Assembly (NCBI GenBank): GCA_024234615.1
Contig: JACKNY010000001.1
Coordinates: 1,950,501-2,014,500 of the forward strand
Direction of reading: 5' to 3'
DNA length: 64,000 nt
From: Pseudomonadales bacterium
GTDB lineage: Bacteria; Pseudomonadota; Gammaproteobacteria; Pseudomonadales; IMCC2047
The notes under the pieces are model-generated. The model searched no databases. It was not told the origin of the DNA and saw only the letters and a program-made list of their open reading frames with translations. Position 1 is the stretch's first letter, and each line of letters starts with the position of its first letter. Positions 33,450-42,939 of this stretch are shown piece after piece. The position numbers and the translations under genes were made by a program.

Positions 33450-34040
33450 ATGACACAGGGTGTACAGGATAATAGGGATTTTTATCGCATCCAGGATCGG
33501 GCTATTTTAGAGTTTACGAAAATAGACCCGCAGATGCTCGAAGCTAACCAGATCGATTTCCCCATGCCGATCTCACCAGAGTTTTATCTTCTCAATGAAT
33601 TGCATGGCATAGACAATGAAACCAGCGCACTACTGCGTTCTATCTCTGAAAGGGAACGCAGCATTGCCAGCTACCTGAAAAGTCTTAATCATAAAATTGA
33701 GCTAATTGCGCAGACTATCGTGCAAAAAAGCAGCGATTTGGAAGAGCTGACGCCACAGGAAGTCACTCTCAGTGAGGGCGGCATTTCTTTTACCTATAAA
33801 AAATCAATACCTCTGGCAACATGCTTAGCAGTAAAGTTGGTATTACTACCCTCCTACATTGGCTTGTTATTACTCGGACGGGTAGTCAACTGTAACGAAC
33901 ATATTAGCGGTAACTTTTTGATCAACCTTGTCTTTGAACGTTTAGCTGAATCGGATCGACAACTGATTGCACGCCATGTGCTGCAATTCCAAGCGAAAGA
34001 ACGCCGCTCTAATCAAGACCAAGAACCCACGGAGAAATAA
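33450..34040 (+). CDS. PilZ-domain protein
   Basis: A 196-residue cytoplasmic protein with a PilZ-like layout: an N-terminal RxxxR motif in DFYRIQDRAIL, a middle helical region (ETSALLRSISERERSIASYL), and the later motif TLSEGGISFTYKKSIPLATC resembling the D/N-x-S-x-x-G loop. PilZ domains bind cyclic di-GMP when both motifs are intact; the second is partly changed here. In Pseudomonas a PilZ gene also lies next to the lol operon, supporting this identity. It is followed five bases later by a small secreted protein. Confidence 0.75.
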   Translation: MTQGVQDNRDFYRIQDRAILEFTKIDPQMLEANQIDFPMPISPEFYLLNELHGIDNETSALLRSISERERSIASYLKSLNHKIELIAQTIVQKSSDLEELTPQEVTLSEGGISFTYKKSIPLATCLAVKLVLLPSYIGLLLLGRVVNCNEHISGNFLINLVFERLAESDRQLIARHVLQFQAKERRSNQDQEPTEK

Positions 34041-34045
34041 TCGGT

Positions 34046-34357
34046 ATGAAAACCTCAGTATTATTGCTAAGCGCAGCGCTTGTATTTGTTCCTCTTGCCT
34101 CAGCAGAAGTATTACAGATTAGCATCTCAAAACAAGCGCCAGAGCTTCAGGAACTTGAGCGTCCGCTCAATGGCATGACGAAAGAGGATGTCGAATCCAA
34201 ATTCGGCCCGCCGCAGGAAATAAGCGAGCCTGTTGGTAACCCACCAATCAGCAAATGGCGCTACCAGAACTACGTCGTTTATTTTGAGTTTAATACGGTG
34301 ATTCATACCGTATTAAGCTATCAAGCCAAAGATAACTCTTCAGAAGCCTCTGATTAA
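34046..34357 (+). CDS. Small periplasmic protein of unknown function
   Basis: A 103-residue protein with a clear Sec signal peptide (MKTSVLLLSAALVFVPLASA, cleavage after A20). The mature part contains GMTKEDVESKFGPPQEISEP then VGNPPISKWRYQNYVVYFEF, a SmpA/BamE-like beta pattern (GMTKxxVxxxFGxP). It may be a small BamE-like fold protein, but it lacks a lipobox. Co-directional with the PilZ gene five bases upstream, and convergent with pepN. Confidence 0.7.
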   Translation: MKTSVLLLSAALVFVPLASAEVLQISISKQAPELQELERPLNGMTKEDVESKFGPPQEISEPVGNPPISKWRYQNYVVYFEFNTVIHTVLSYQAKDNSSEASD

Positions 34358-34382
34358 TACCATTAAGCAGACGCCCAAAAAC

Positions 34383-36995
34383 CTACAGACTTTTGGAGGC
34401 GATTTCAAATACATCCTTTGATAGAGCCTCCTTAGCCCTCACCCGCTCCAACTCTTTTTTCATCAGCACGCTCAGAGTAGGGATATAATGCCGCCACTTG
34501 GTGAGTGGTATCAACAATCGCGCTGCGATAGAGGGGTTTATCAAATCTAACTCAAGCACGCGATCCGCCAAGAAGGCATAACCAGCACCATCATGGCGAT
34601 GAAACCCAGTCGCATTTTGATTGCAAAATACGCCAACCAATGACCTCACTTTATTGGGATTCCTCATACTAAATGCTTCATGCTGGAGTAACCCTTTCAC
34701 ATGCTCAAAGGTACCATCAGCAGGGCTGGATGCCTGTATCGAAAACCATTGATCAATCACCAAGGGGTCCTTGCGCCACTGCTGATAAAAATTATCCAGC
34801 GCTTGCCGCCCTTCACTTATATAACCTGCATGTACTAATGCCGTCAGCGCCGCATTGGTATCCGTCATATTGTTGCTATCGCTGAACTGCTTTTGGCAAT
34901 GCGCCAATAGGTCAGGTTCTTTTAACAGCATCAAATAATGTAAACAAACATTCTTCAAACTACGTTGTGCAATATCCTCGGCACGGGGAACATAAGGGAC
35001 TTCGTTTTGATTTTTCAGATAACAGTCCAATAATTCTTGCTTTAACTGCTGCGCCAATTCAGTGCGCACAAACTGACGCGTCTGATGAATGGCGTGTGGA
35101 TCAACCTGCTCAGAGAGTTCACTTAAATAGGCTTCAGAGGGCAACACGAGCATACGTGCAACCATCGCCTGGTCTAAAGACTTATCCAACAATACCTTTC
35201 TAAAAGCTACGATCAGACGCTGATCAACCCTTAAAACATCACCTTGCTGATGGTTTTGAATCATCTCCCGCATGATATCAATCGCAAGCTTTTGTCCGGC
35301 ATCCCAGCGATTAAAACCGTCGCTGTCATGACTCATTAAAAACATCAAGTCATCACGACTATAGGGGTACGCTAATTTGACTGGCGCGGAAAACCCGCGT
35401 AGCAAAGAAGGTATTGGCTTGGATGTAATCTTATCGAACACGAAGGTTTGCTCCAGCTCAGTAATATCCAGGCTCGCAACTTCCTGCTCGTCACCGTTTT
35501 CATTCAACAACGCCATCGAAAAAGGTATGTGCAAGGGCTGATAATCAACCTTAACGACACTGGCTGAACAGGTTTGTTTTACCGTCATTCGATAAACCTG
35601 TTCTTGCGGATCATAGCTGTCACTCACCGTCAACAACGGCGTACCCGGCTGCCGATACCATTGCCGAAATTGTTGTAAATCAACACCACTGGCATCCTCC
35701 AGCGCGCTGACAAAATCATCCGTGGTGACCGCCTGACCATCGTGTCTTTTAAAATACAAATCCGTGCCTTTACGAAAAGCTTGCTCGCCAAGCATGTGGT
35801 ACATCATACGCACCAGCTCCGCGCCCTTTTCATAAATGGTAACGGTATAAAAGTTTGAAATCTCCAGATAGGAATCGGGGCGTACCGGATGGGCCATAGG
35901 ACCAGCGTCCTCGGCAAACTGTACCGTTCTCAGCAGACTCACGTCATCGATGCGTTTGACGACGCTTGACCCCATATCGGCTGAAAACTCCTGGTCACGA
36001 AAAACAGTGAAGCCTTCCTTCAAACTGAGCTGAAACCAATCACGGCAGGTAACGCGATTTCCGGACCAGTTATGAAAATATTCATGGGCCACCACCGCTT
36101 CCACGCGCTGGAAGGCAGAGTCCGTCGCCGTTTCCGGTTTGGTCAGCACGCAGGAAGAATTGAAGATATTTAAGCCCTTGTTCTCCATCGCTCCCGCGTT
36201 GAAATCATTAACCGCAACAATCATAAATTTATCGAGGTCATATTCACGCCCGTAGACCTTTTCATCCCAAGACATTGCACGTTTGAGCGAATCCATCGCA
36301 AATGCACACTTATCAATGTTCTCCGGCTCGACAAAAATTTGTAACTGAACTTTCCGCTTGGAACAGGTAATAAACTCATCATCAATAGATTGCAAATCAC
36401 CGGCCACCAGAGCGAACAGGTAAGCTGGTTTTTTAAAGGGGTCATGCCAAGTAACCCAGTGTCGACCACCATTGAGCGTGCCTCTGTCGATATCATTTCC
36501 ATTCGATAAAAGTACCGGATATTTTCCCTTCTCCGCCACAATAGTGGTGGTGAAAACGGACATCACGTCTGGACGATCAAGGTAGTAGGTTATTTTACGA
36601 AAACCTTCGGCCTCGCATTGAGTACAAAAAAGCGCGTTGGATTTATACAGCCCCGCCAGAGAAGTATTCTGGTCAGGACGAATTAACGTTACGCATTCCA
36701 GTTCAAAATTTCTCGGCACCTGCGGGATAACCAGGGTTTCGGCGTCCACCTGAAAGTCCGACTGTGTTAACTTATGTCCATCCAAGGTAAGCTGATTTAG
36801 CTCTAAATCAACTCCCTGTAAAACCAAAGGAACTCTCCCTTCAACCTGACATTTTGGGTTCCGGCGAATCTGTAAATTCGATTTCACCAGCGTAGCTGTC
36901 TCTCCCAGCTCAAAGTGTAAATGCGTTGTATCAATGAGATAGCTGGGGATTTCATACTCAGCTAACCGGACTTCTTTAGGTTGATTATTTTTCAT
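34383..36995 (-). CDS. pepN: Aminopeptidase N
   Basis: M1-family zinc aminopeptidase, cytoplasmic, 870 residues from the ATG at 36995; the frame could also open at a TTG nine bases upstream. The substrate-recognition motif GAMENKGLNIF is near residue 265, the zinc site HEYFHNWSGNRVTCRDWF with the distal Glu in LKEG follows, and the C-terminal ARLLIPLTKWRHYIPTL is family-typical. Length equals E. coli PepN (870). It begins a conserved block with DUF2797, DUF1315, rhomboid, phosphoesterase and nadK genes, an order I associate with Pseudomonas and relatives. Confidence 0.95.
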   Translation of the reverse strand: MKNNQPKEVRLAEYEIPSYLIDTTHLHFELGETATLVKSNLQIRRNPKCQVEGRVPLVLQGVDLELNQLTLDGHKLTQSDFQVDAETLVIPQVPRNFELECVTLIRPDQNTSLAGLYKSNALFCTQCEAEGFRKITYYLDRPDVMSVFTTTIVAEKGKYPVLLSNGNDIDRGTLNGGRHWVTWHDPFKKPAYLFALVAGDLQSIDDEFITCSKRKVQLQIFVEPENIDKCAFAMDSLKRAMSWDEKVYGREYDLDKFMIVAVNDFNAGAMENKGLNIFNSSCVLTKPETATDSAFQRVEAVVAHEYFHNWSGNRVTCRDWFQLSLKEGFTVFRDQEFSADMGSSVVKRIDDVSLLRTVQFAEDAGPMAHPVRPDSYLEISNFYTVTIYEKGAELVRMMYHMLGEQAFRKGTDLYFKRHDGQAVTTDDFVSALEDASGVDLQQFRQWYRQPGTPLLTVSDSYDPQEQVYRMTVKQTCSASVVKVDYQPLHIPFSMALLNENGDEQEVASLDITELEQTFVFDKITSKPIPSLLRGFSAPVKLAYPYSRDDLMFLMSHDSDGFNRWDAGQKLAIDIMREMIQNHQQGDVLRVDQRLIVAFRKVLLDKSLDQAMVARMLVLPSEAYLSELSEQVDPHAIHQTRQFVRTELAQQLKQELLDCYLKNQNEVPYVPRAEDIAQRSLKNVCLHYLMLLKEPDLLAHCQKQFSDSNNMTDTNAALTALVHAGYISEGRQALDNFYQQWRKDPLVIDQWFSIQASSPADGTFEHVKGLLQHEAFSMRNPNKVRSLVGVFCNQNATGFHRHDGAGYAFLADRVLELDLINPSIAARLLIPLTKWRHYIPTLSVLMKKELERVRAKEALSKDVFEIASKSL

Positions 36996-37055
36996 AATTA
37001 TCAATATGTTATATCATTAAGTTAATTTTTTATCGGAGCTATATTTTTAATTCAT

Positions 37056-37886
37056 CTAGGCGGCAAAACTAATTTTATAACCCGAAAATTTGCGGATATT
37101 TAAGACCCCGATATCCAATATCAAGTATTGACCTTTTATACCCAATAACGTCCCTTCAATTAAGGCGGTTTTATCAAAATTAAGTGACGCCACTTTGACG
37201 GGGTATTCCAATACCGGGTATTCAATTTCAGTCTGCTGTTCGACATCACAGGCCTGTATTGCCTGCAGCCCAAAACGATTCTGGAGCCTGCTAATATCTG
37301 ACGCCAACCTGAGCAGTAAATCATTACGTGCCTCAATCAAATTGAGTTCGTCCACTTGGCCTTTCAGCATGGTACGCCAGTTAGTTTTATCCGCGATGTG
37401 CTGCTTAAACAGCACTTCTACCAGGCCAGACTGGTAGCGCGATTGCACGGCCAGTATTGGCAAAGCCTGCACTGCACCCTGGTCTATCCAACGCGACGGA
37501 ACATTTTCGGCGCGCGTGATACCGACCTTAAGGCCGGATGAGTTGGCTAAATACACATAGTGTGTGCGCATACAATTGCGTTCACCCCACTCCGGTTCAC
37601 GGCAAGTACCCTGATGATAATGGCAGGTTTCCGGACTAACGATACAGCGGTCACATTGTGCTAACTTGATCATGCAAGGATAACAATAGCCCTGGTTAAA
37701 GCTCTTTTTGGTTGCTCTACCACAGTGAACACAGCCTATATCGCCACTAAACGATAACCGTATTGTTCGCCCCAAATAGGGGTTAAGGGGAACCAGCTGA
37801 TTCCCCAAGGGTAGCTGGTAATTAACCGGCGCCGATAGTTCTACCTGCATTTTATGCAGGCTTCCCCGCGTGTCTATCGCTTCCAT
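37056..37886 (-). CDS. DUF2797 protein with zinc-binding cysteines and GIY-YIG-like segment
   Basis: A 276-residue protein matching DUF2797. The first half has a cysteine-rich region, CVHCGRATKKSFNQGYCYPC then CDRCIVSPETCHYHQGTC, likely binding zinc. Next comes THYVYLANSSGLKVGITRAE followed by RWIDQGAVQALPI, which resembles the start of a GIY-YIG nuclease-like domain (YVYLA...KVGIT...R). The C-terminus has IEGTLLGIKGQYLILDIGVL. Function is unknown. Located between pepN and the DUF1315 gene in conserved order. Confidence 0.8.
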   Translation of the reverse strand: MEAIDTRGSLHKMQVELSAPVNYQLPLGNQLVPLNPYLGRTIRLSFSGDIGCVHCGRATKKSFNQGYCYPCMIKLAQCDRCIVSPETCHYHQGTCREPEWGERNCMRTHYVYLANSSGLKVGITRAENVPSRWIDQGAVQALPILAVQSRYQSGLVEVLFKQHIADKTNWRTMLKGQVDELNLIEARNDLLLRLASDISRLQNRFGLQAIQACDVEQQTEIEYPVLEYPVKVASLNFDKTALIEGTLLGIKGQYLILDIGVLNIRKFSGYKISFAA

Positions 37887-37938
37887 TGGTAACTTTTAAA
37901 GGGATAGCTAAACTTAATAAAATTATTAACTAAGACAT

Positions 37939-38220
37939 TCATCTATTTGTTTTTTCTGGATAAATACCGACACTAAAATTCACGGATGTATTAGAAACTT
38001 GATCCGCCTGGCTTTTACAGGTCTGCCCTAAATAACCTGCTCGCTCTTGTTCCGGCACATGCAGGGCTTCATAACTGATAATCGCCTGCATACAGGTTTC
38101 CTGCTGTTCCTGAGTCAGTCGTTTGCCGTCGGGCCATTTCCCCAGTTCTAACGCCTGCTTTAAACGTTGATAAATTGTTGGGCTTAATTTTTGTGAAAAC
38201 TCAGTAAATTGCTTAACCAT
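37939..38220 (-). CDS. DUF1315 protein (YeaC-like)
   Basis: A 93-residue cytoplasmic protein matching DUF1315/YeaC: KLSPTIYQRLKQALELGKWP followed by DGKRLTQEQQETCMQAIISY and EALHVPEQERAGYL. Function unknown. Conserved neighbours are DUF2797 upstream and the rhomboid protease downstream; the coding order on the minus strand is nadK, phosphoesterase, rhomboid, DUF1315, DUF2797, pepN. Confidence 0.85.
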   Translation of the reverse strand: MVKQFTEFSQKLSPTIYQRLKQALELGKWPDGKRLTQEQQETCMQAIISYEALHVPEQERAGYLGQTCKSQADQVSNTSVNFSVGIYPEKTNR

Positions 38221-38255
38221 ATTATCCTTTAACTCACTTAATCGGGTTGTACGAT

Positions 38256-39101
38256 TTAATTAAATCGGCGCAACACTTTCGCCATCAACGCGAAAAAAAT
38301 ACCGAATACCAATCCGGATAAATGCGCAGTATTGGCCATCGAACCAAGTCCTGCCCATTGTAAAAAATCAGTGTAACCCAACGCTAACCATCCCATCATA
38401 AGGCCCATCAGCGCGGCAGGAAAGCCGTAGGCATGATCTGGCATGAGTCGATCCCACAGCCAGCAATAGGCTAAAATCGCGTAGACAACACCGGACATAC
38501 CGCCAAATCCAGAACCAGAGACATAGTATTGAGCAATATTAGAAAAAATAGCAGCACCAGCGATCAGCATAACTAGCAGAGAGCGCTCGCCTCGCGTTTC
38601 GATTTGCAAGCCGAACACCCAAAGCATCAGCATATTAAAAACCAAATGCATAATATTGAAGTGCATAAAGATCGGCGTAATAAGACGCCAAACTTCGCCA
38701 CTTTCCAGCACATAGGCTGGAGACCCCACCCGCAGGACATAAAAGAGCGCCTGCCCGGACCAGTAATTGAGCAGACTGATAATAACACTCGCCACAATCA
38801 GCATTGAAATCAGGGGCGCAGCCTTTAGGTACCGCCATATATGCAACAGCGACCAGCTGACCGATGGTGATGGCGCTTTTGACGAAAGGCCCTCAGCGTT
38901 ATGGCAAAGTTCACCGGAAAGCAATCGTTCATAACCACTTTTCACTCGCGCCACATCACTTCTATCAGCAACCCACACCACCTGATTTGAGCCCAGCTCA
39001 CTGATGCGGTGCGTCACTTGCTGCTCGCCTAAATATCGGCTTAACGGTTGTAAGTTTTTCGAAGTAGGTACAGCAAGTGCTTTTATCATTAAACTTTTCA
39101 T
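38256..39101 (-). CDS. Rhomboid intramembrane serine protease (GlpG-like)
   Basis: Integral-membrane serine protease, 281 residues. An N-terminal cytoplasmic domain (about 1-75, RYLGEQQVTHRISELGSNQV) resembles that of GlpG. Six or so helices follow, with HFNIMHLVFNMLMLWVFGLQ (HxxxN oxyanion region), the nucleophile segment GFGGMSGVVYAILAYCWL (GMSG serine) and ANTAHLSGLVFGIFFALM with the catalytic His. The dyad is intact. It overlaps the phosphoesterase stop by four bases (ATGA), so I keep the first start. Confidence 0.92.
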   Translation of the reverse strand: MKSLMIKALAVPTSKNLQPLSRYLGEQQVTHRISELGSNQVVWVADRSDVARVKSGYERLLSGELCHNAEGLSSKAPSPSVSWSLLHIWRYLKAAPLISMLIVASVIISLLNYWSGQALFYVLRVGSPAYVLESGEVWRLITPIFMHFNIMHLVFNMLMLWVFGLQIETRGERSLLVMLIAGAAIFSNIAQYYVSGSGFGGMSGVVYAILAYCWLWDRLMPDHAYGFPAALMGLMMGWLALGYTDFLQWAGLGSMANTAHLSGLVFGIFFALMAKVLRRFN

Positions 39102-40084
39102 TCTCTATAATTAGCGGCCTCATCTGCGTTTAAGCTAACATTCACCCAAACTAAATTTTGGGGGTGAAGCGGGCCGGGTTGATCCATACGGTAGGCCATT
39201 AAACGCCCACCATACACAGCACTGTAATCCAAACAGGCAATATTATTTTGCACCAACTGCGGCTTTCCGGAACACCAGTAGTGCCCGACGAATAAAGGCA
39301 CTTCTGACTCACCGTAACAGAGCAACCTATCACGATCTTGCGCTTTTAGCTCTTGATAGTGCACATGTTCTGGTAAAGCGTCTGGCTGAAACACCAAATC
39401 GCCATAGGTTTTCGGCTCAGGCACCCAAAATTTTGTACGAAAATAACGTCTATGCAAACCATCGCTACCGATAATCACCTCATTATCAGGCAATAGCATA
39501 CTGGTGCCGCGGGTCAGCCTGTTCACTAGCGAAAACTCTAAACTACTCAGTTCCGTAGTGCGCTGCAATAGTTCTGTCGATATTCGATGCGTTGCGTAGG
39601 TCGCCTTAAATTGGTGAATGAGGGATTGATCCCAACAGGCATGTACCGCCCGAAAATGCTCGAACTCCAGAAATAACGGCAGTGCTTGAAACCACTGAAT
39701 AAATTCGGTCAATTCTGACGGATATTTGGAAAATTGCTCCAAAGTTTGTTTAATCTGTTGTGTATGACGATCAGATCTCTCCCGTAAATAAGTGTGACCA
39801 CTTTCCGGCCTAGCTCTGGTATGGTATCCAATCACATTAATTTCATGATTTCCGAGTACAATCTGAGCGCTTCCCCGCTCGACCATACTGTAAACCAAGT
39901 GCAGAGTTTCCCTGATCTTCGGGCCTCGATCTACCAAGTCCCCCAGAAATACCGCCTGTCGGCGGGCATGCTGGTAAACCCCTGATTGCTTTTGGTACCC
40001 CAAGCGTTCAAGAAGCTCCACTAACGCATCGTAGCAACCATGGACGTCACCAATAATATCGTATCCTAGGGCTGGTTGTTTCAC
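39098..40084 (-). CDS. Metallophosphoesterase (Ap4A hydrolase/PP2A-like)
   Basis: Calcineurin-fold phosphoesterase, 328 residues. Metal-binding motifs in order: DIIGDVHGCYDALVELLERL (GDxHG), VFLGDLVDRGPKIRETLHL (GDxVDRG), IVLGNHEINVIGYHTR (GNHE), with later VHACWDQSLIHQF and LFVGHYWCSGKP histidines. These are the full set for the family that includes ApaH and bacterial PPP phosphatases. The length fits either. It lies 10 bases after nadK and overlaps the rhomboid gene by four bases; all three are probably in one operon. Confidence 0.88.
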   Translation of the reverse strand: MKQPALGYDIIGDVHGCYDALVELLERLGYQKQSGVYQHARRQAVFLGDLVDRGPKIRETLHLVYSMVERGSAQIVLGNHEINVIGYHTRARPESGHTYLRERSDRHTQQIKQTLEQFSKYPSELTEFIQWFQALPLFLEFEHFRAVHACWDQSLIHQFKATYATHRISTELLQRTTELSSLEFSLVNRLTRGTSMLLPDNEVIIGSDGLHRRYFRTKFWVPEPKTYGDLVFQPDALPEHVHYQELKAQDRDRLLCYGESEVPLFVGHYWCSGKPQLVQNNIACLDYSAVYGGRLMAYRMDQPGPLHPQNLVWVNVSLNADEAANYRE

Positions 40085-40094
40085 GATTAAGACA

Positions 40095-40988
40095 CTAACC
40101 CCCTAAGCGACTACCCCAACCCAGTTTGCTGCGGCAGCTTTCATAAAAATCATGAGATAATGGGTGAACCAGGGTTAGCGGGTCATCCATTTTTCGGATA
40201 AACACTTCATCTCCAGGCGCTACGGTAAAATTATCATGTCCATCACAGCTGATTAGTGGGTAAGTATCATGCAAATTACCCGGGACGATTTTAATCCGGC
40301 TATTGCCATCCACCACCACCGGACGCGCTGTCAATGTGTGTGGGAACATAGGCACCAATACAATAGCATCAAGGCTGGGATGCATGATCGGCCCGCCACC
40401 GGACAGTGCATAAGCGGTTGAGCCGGTTGGTGTAGAAACGATGATGCCGTTAGAGCGCTGACTATAGACAAATTGATCATCGATATACAGCTCGAACTCG
40501 ATCATACGTGCCGATTTTCCTGAACTCAACACTATATCATTCAACGCTTGCCCATAACCGTTTTGCTGCTGGCTTTGCTCGTTGGGTCTGACTTTTGTGT
40601 GCAGCAGAAAACGTTCTTCAACAGTATATTTACCAGCAAACACTTCATCTAACTGGAATTCAAGTTCGTCCGGGGAAATATCTGTTAAGAAACCAAGGCC
40701 ACCTCTATTGACTCCAACTACCGGCACCCGGTTCTTAGCCAATGCGCGTGCGGCAGTGAGCATGCTGCCGTCCCCTCCGACCACGATCGCCAAGTCACAT
40801 CCACTACCCAGCTCATCGTGAGTATGTACAGGAAGGCCATGTTTCGGTAATGCTTTTGCCGCGTTACTCTCTAGCACCACCGCTAATTTGCGGCCCTTCA
40901 GGTAGCTCACCAGCTGTTTGAGGGTATCGGCAACTTCCGCATTCGCTTCTCGACGCCCCACAATACCTATCGTATTAAATTTATGCAT
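40095..40988 (-). CDS. nadK: NAD kinase
   Basis: Phosphorylates NAD to NADP. The 297 residues start MHKFNTIGIVGRREANAEVA and contain VVGGDGSMLTAARALAKNRV (GGDG catalytic motif, about 70-85), NRGGLGFLTDI, NDIVLSSGKSARMIEFELYI, and the glycine-rich STPTGSTAYALSGGGPIMHP motif. Length and motif order match E. coli NadK (292). Divergent from DUF1853. Confidence 0.96.
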   Translation of the reverse strand: MHKFNTIGIVGRREANAEVADTLKQLVSYLKGRKLAVVLESNAAKALPKHGLPVHTHDELGSGCDLAIVVGGDGSMLTAARALAKNRVPVVGVNRGGLGFLTDISPDELEFQLDEVFAGKYTVEERFLLHTKVRPNEQSQQQNGYGQALNDIVLSSGKSARMIEFELYIDDQFVYSQRSNGIIVSTPTGSTAYALSGGGPIMHPSLDAIVLVPMFPHTLTARPVVVDGNSRIKIVPGNLHDTYPLISCDGHDNFTVAPGDEVFIRKMDDPLTLVHPLSHDFYESCRSKLGWGSRLGG

Positions 40989-41099
40989 GAGATTAATCGC
41001 CTAATCAATAGAGGAGTGCGGCTAAAATTTGGTTGATCGGTATAATATAGCGATGCGTCCCTCATCTCAAAACAAACCGATTGTTAAATTTGAAAATTA

Positions 41100-41999
41100 A
41101 TGAGTTATCAAATTACTCCCCAGCAAATGTGTGATGATTTGGTCTGGGCTGTCACCAGCCCTCACCTCATGGCCCTTAGCCAAAATCTGACCACCATCCC
41201 CGCACCCGCTGAACTGTATAAATGGCTTACTACCGACAAGCATAAGGAACGCCTAAGCCAATACTTAACGGAAAGCAAACCGACCCGCTTAGGTGTTTAC
41301 TTTGAAATACTCTGGCGATATTTTCTAGAGCAGCATCCGTCTTTTGAACTAGTTTCCCATAACTTACCCGTGCGCAACAATGGCCAGACTTTGGGCGAAT
41401 TTGATTTTATTTATTATTGCCGACAACGCCAACGTTATATCCATCTGGAAACCGCCGTTAAGTTTTATCTCGGCAGGCAAGGAAATAGTCAAACCCCTTC
41501 AAGCTGGGCGCAATGGATTGGTCCTGGTTGCAAAGATCGTCTCGATATCAAACTAGCGCATATGTTAGGCAAACAGAGTCAGTTATCTTTAACGCCCGAG
41601 GGAGCGGAATTGATTAGTGTGCTTAGCATTACCAATCTGCGCCCAGAAATTTGTCTGAAAGGCTATTTTTTCTACCCCCTTGAGGCCAACTGTGCGGCAC
41701 CCAAGCAATGCGCCACAACCCATCTGCGTGGCTATTGGTTAAAACGAAGCCAACTTGAGTTCCTGCCGCCAATGGGATTATGGAAAATACTTGATAAACC
41801 GTCTTGGCTCTCTCCCGCTCATCACGTCGAAGAGCGGGAAGTTTTAGATCATGCTGCTCTTGAAAAAAATCTAGCCGCTTATTTTGCCGTTAACCAGTTT
41901 CCTCTAATGTTAGTGCTTTTGGCTCCTGAGCAGCAGTGCTTTAACGAGCAAGCACGTTATTTTGTTACTCAGGATTATTGGCCGGATTTACACAGCTAG
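41100..41999 (+). CDS. DUF1853 protein
   Basis: A 299-residue protein of DUF1853. The segment YFEILWRYFLEQHPSFELVS, then LPVRNNGQTLGEFDFIYYC and YIHLETAVKFYLG, has a PD-(D/E)xK-nuclease-like look (E-x-D...E-x-A-V-K), but activity is not established. Divergent from nadK, the same arrangement I recall in Pseudomonas. Its 3' end overlaps the convergent PLP gene by 35 bases, which is unusual but both frames are well formed. Confidence 0.85.
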   Translation: MSYQITPQQMCDDLVWAVTSPHLMALSQNLTTIPAPAELYKWLTTDKHKERLSQYLTESKPTRLGVYFEILWRYFLEQHPSFELVSHNLPVRNNGQTLGEFDFIYYCRQRQRYIHLETAVKFYLGRQGNSQTPSSWAQWIGPGCKDRLDIKLAHMLGKQSQLSLTPEGAELISVLSITNLRPEICLKGYFFYPLEANCAAPKQCATTHLRGYWLKRSQLEFLPPMGLWKILDKPSWLSPAHHVEEREVLDHAALEKNLAAYFAVNQFPLMLVLLAPEQQCFNEQARYFVTQDYWPDLHS

Positions 42000-42924
42000 C
42001 ACGTAGTCGAGCCATTTTTTTTTGCATCCCTCGTAAGCCCTGTAAACCACCCGTATGAATTGCGACGATGCGAGCCCCAGGCGTAAAGTAGTCCTGCTCC
42101 AGTAAACGAAATATACCATAGAACATTTTACCCGTATAAATGGGTTCCAGCAGAATCGGAGAGAACCTGCTCCAGTCATCCATAAATCGCACCAATTCAG
42201 GGCTGAGTTTTGCAAATCCTCCACAATGGAAATCATGTAAAATTTGCCATTGAACTGGCCGAGTAACTGCTGCGTCCTGCAACCAACGCATCACTTTATC
42301 TTCAATATCCAGCAACCCTTTCAGCGCACAAAAGCCTAGCACCTTTGCCTCCGATTGCTTTAACCCAGACACTAAACCAGCCAAGGTCGCACCAGTACCA
42401 CAGGGAACGCAAAGATAATCAAATGTTGATATTTGCTTTTCAATCGCCAGAGAGATTTCAGCACAACCTCTGAGCGCCAACTGGTTAGCACCACCTTCGG
42501 GCACCAGATAATGAGGTTCAAAACCCCGCGTTATCCGGTCAAGAAATTGTGCTTCAAATCGGCGCTTATACTCTGCACGCGACAGATAAATTAATCGCAT
42601 TCCCCTGTCTGTGGCGTCCTGTAAGGTTGGGTTTAGCGGCTCGTTTTCCTCACCCCGGACAATACCGACGGTCTTTAACTGATATTGATTTCCAGCAAAG
42701 GCCAATGCATGCAAATGATTGGAATAACTACCTCCAAAACTCAGGACAGTTCGATAACCCTGGGCTTTGGCCTCTTGCAGATTGTATTTTAGTTTGTACC
42801 ATTTATTACCGGATATTTGAGGATGCGTTAAATCAGCACGCTGAACAAAAAAAGTAACGCGTTTTTTTTCCAATAATGGATGTGTGACCCGCTCTAGCGC
42901 TGGCTCAACAGCTTGATCTAACAT
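41965..42924 (-). CDS. PLP enzyme, D-cysteine desulfhydrase/ACC deaminase family
   Basis: Pyridoxal-phosphate enzyme, 319 residues, tryptophan-synthase-beta fold. The PLP lysine lies in ISGNKWYKLKYNLQEA, followed by TVLSFGGSYSNHLHALAFAG, YLVPEGGANQLALRGCAEIS and VPCGTGATLAGLVSGL (phosphate loop). The family includes ACC deaminases and D-cysteine desulfhydrases; substrate cannot be assigned without the active-site tyrosine comparison. It overlaps the DUF1853 gene convergently and follows the coiled-coil gene by 15 bases. Confidence 0.88.
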   Translation of the reverse strand: MLDQAVEPALERVTHPLLEKKRVTFFVQRADLTHPQISGNKWYKLKYNLQEAKAQGYRTVLSFGGSYSNHLHALAFAGNQYQLKTVGIVRGEENEPLNPTLQDATDRGMRLIYLSRAEYKRRFEAQFLDRITRGFEPHYLVPEGGANQLALRGCAEISLAIEKQISTFDYLCVPCGTGATLAGLVSGLKQSEAKVLGFCALKGLLDIEDKVMRWLQDAAVTRPVQWQILHDFHCGGFAKLSPELVRFMDDWSRFSPILLEPIYTGKMFYGIFRLLEQDYFTPGARIVAIHTGGLQGLRGMQKKMARLRASCVNPANNPE

Positions 42925-42939
42925 TTGTATGTTGACTGT

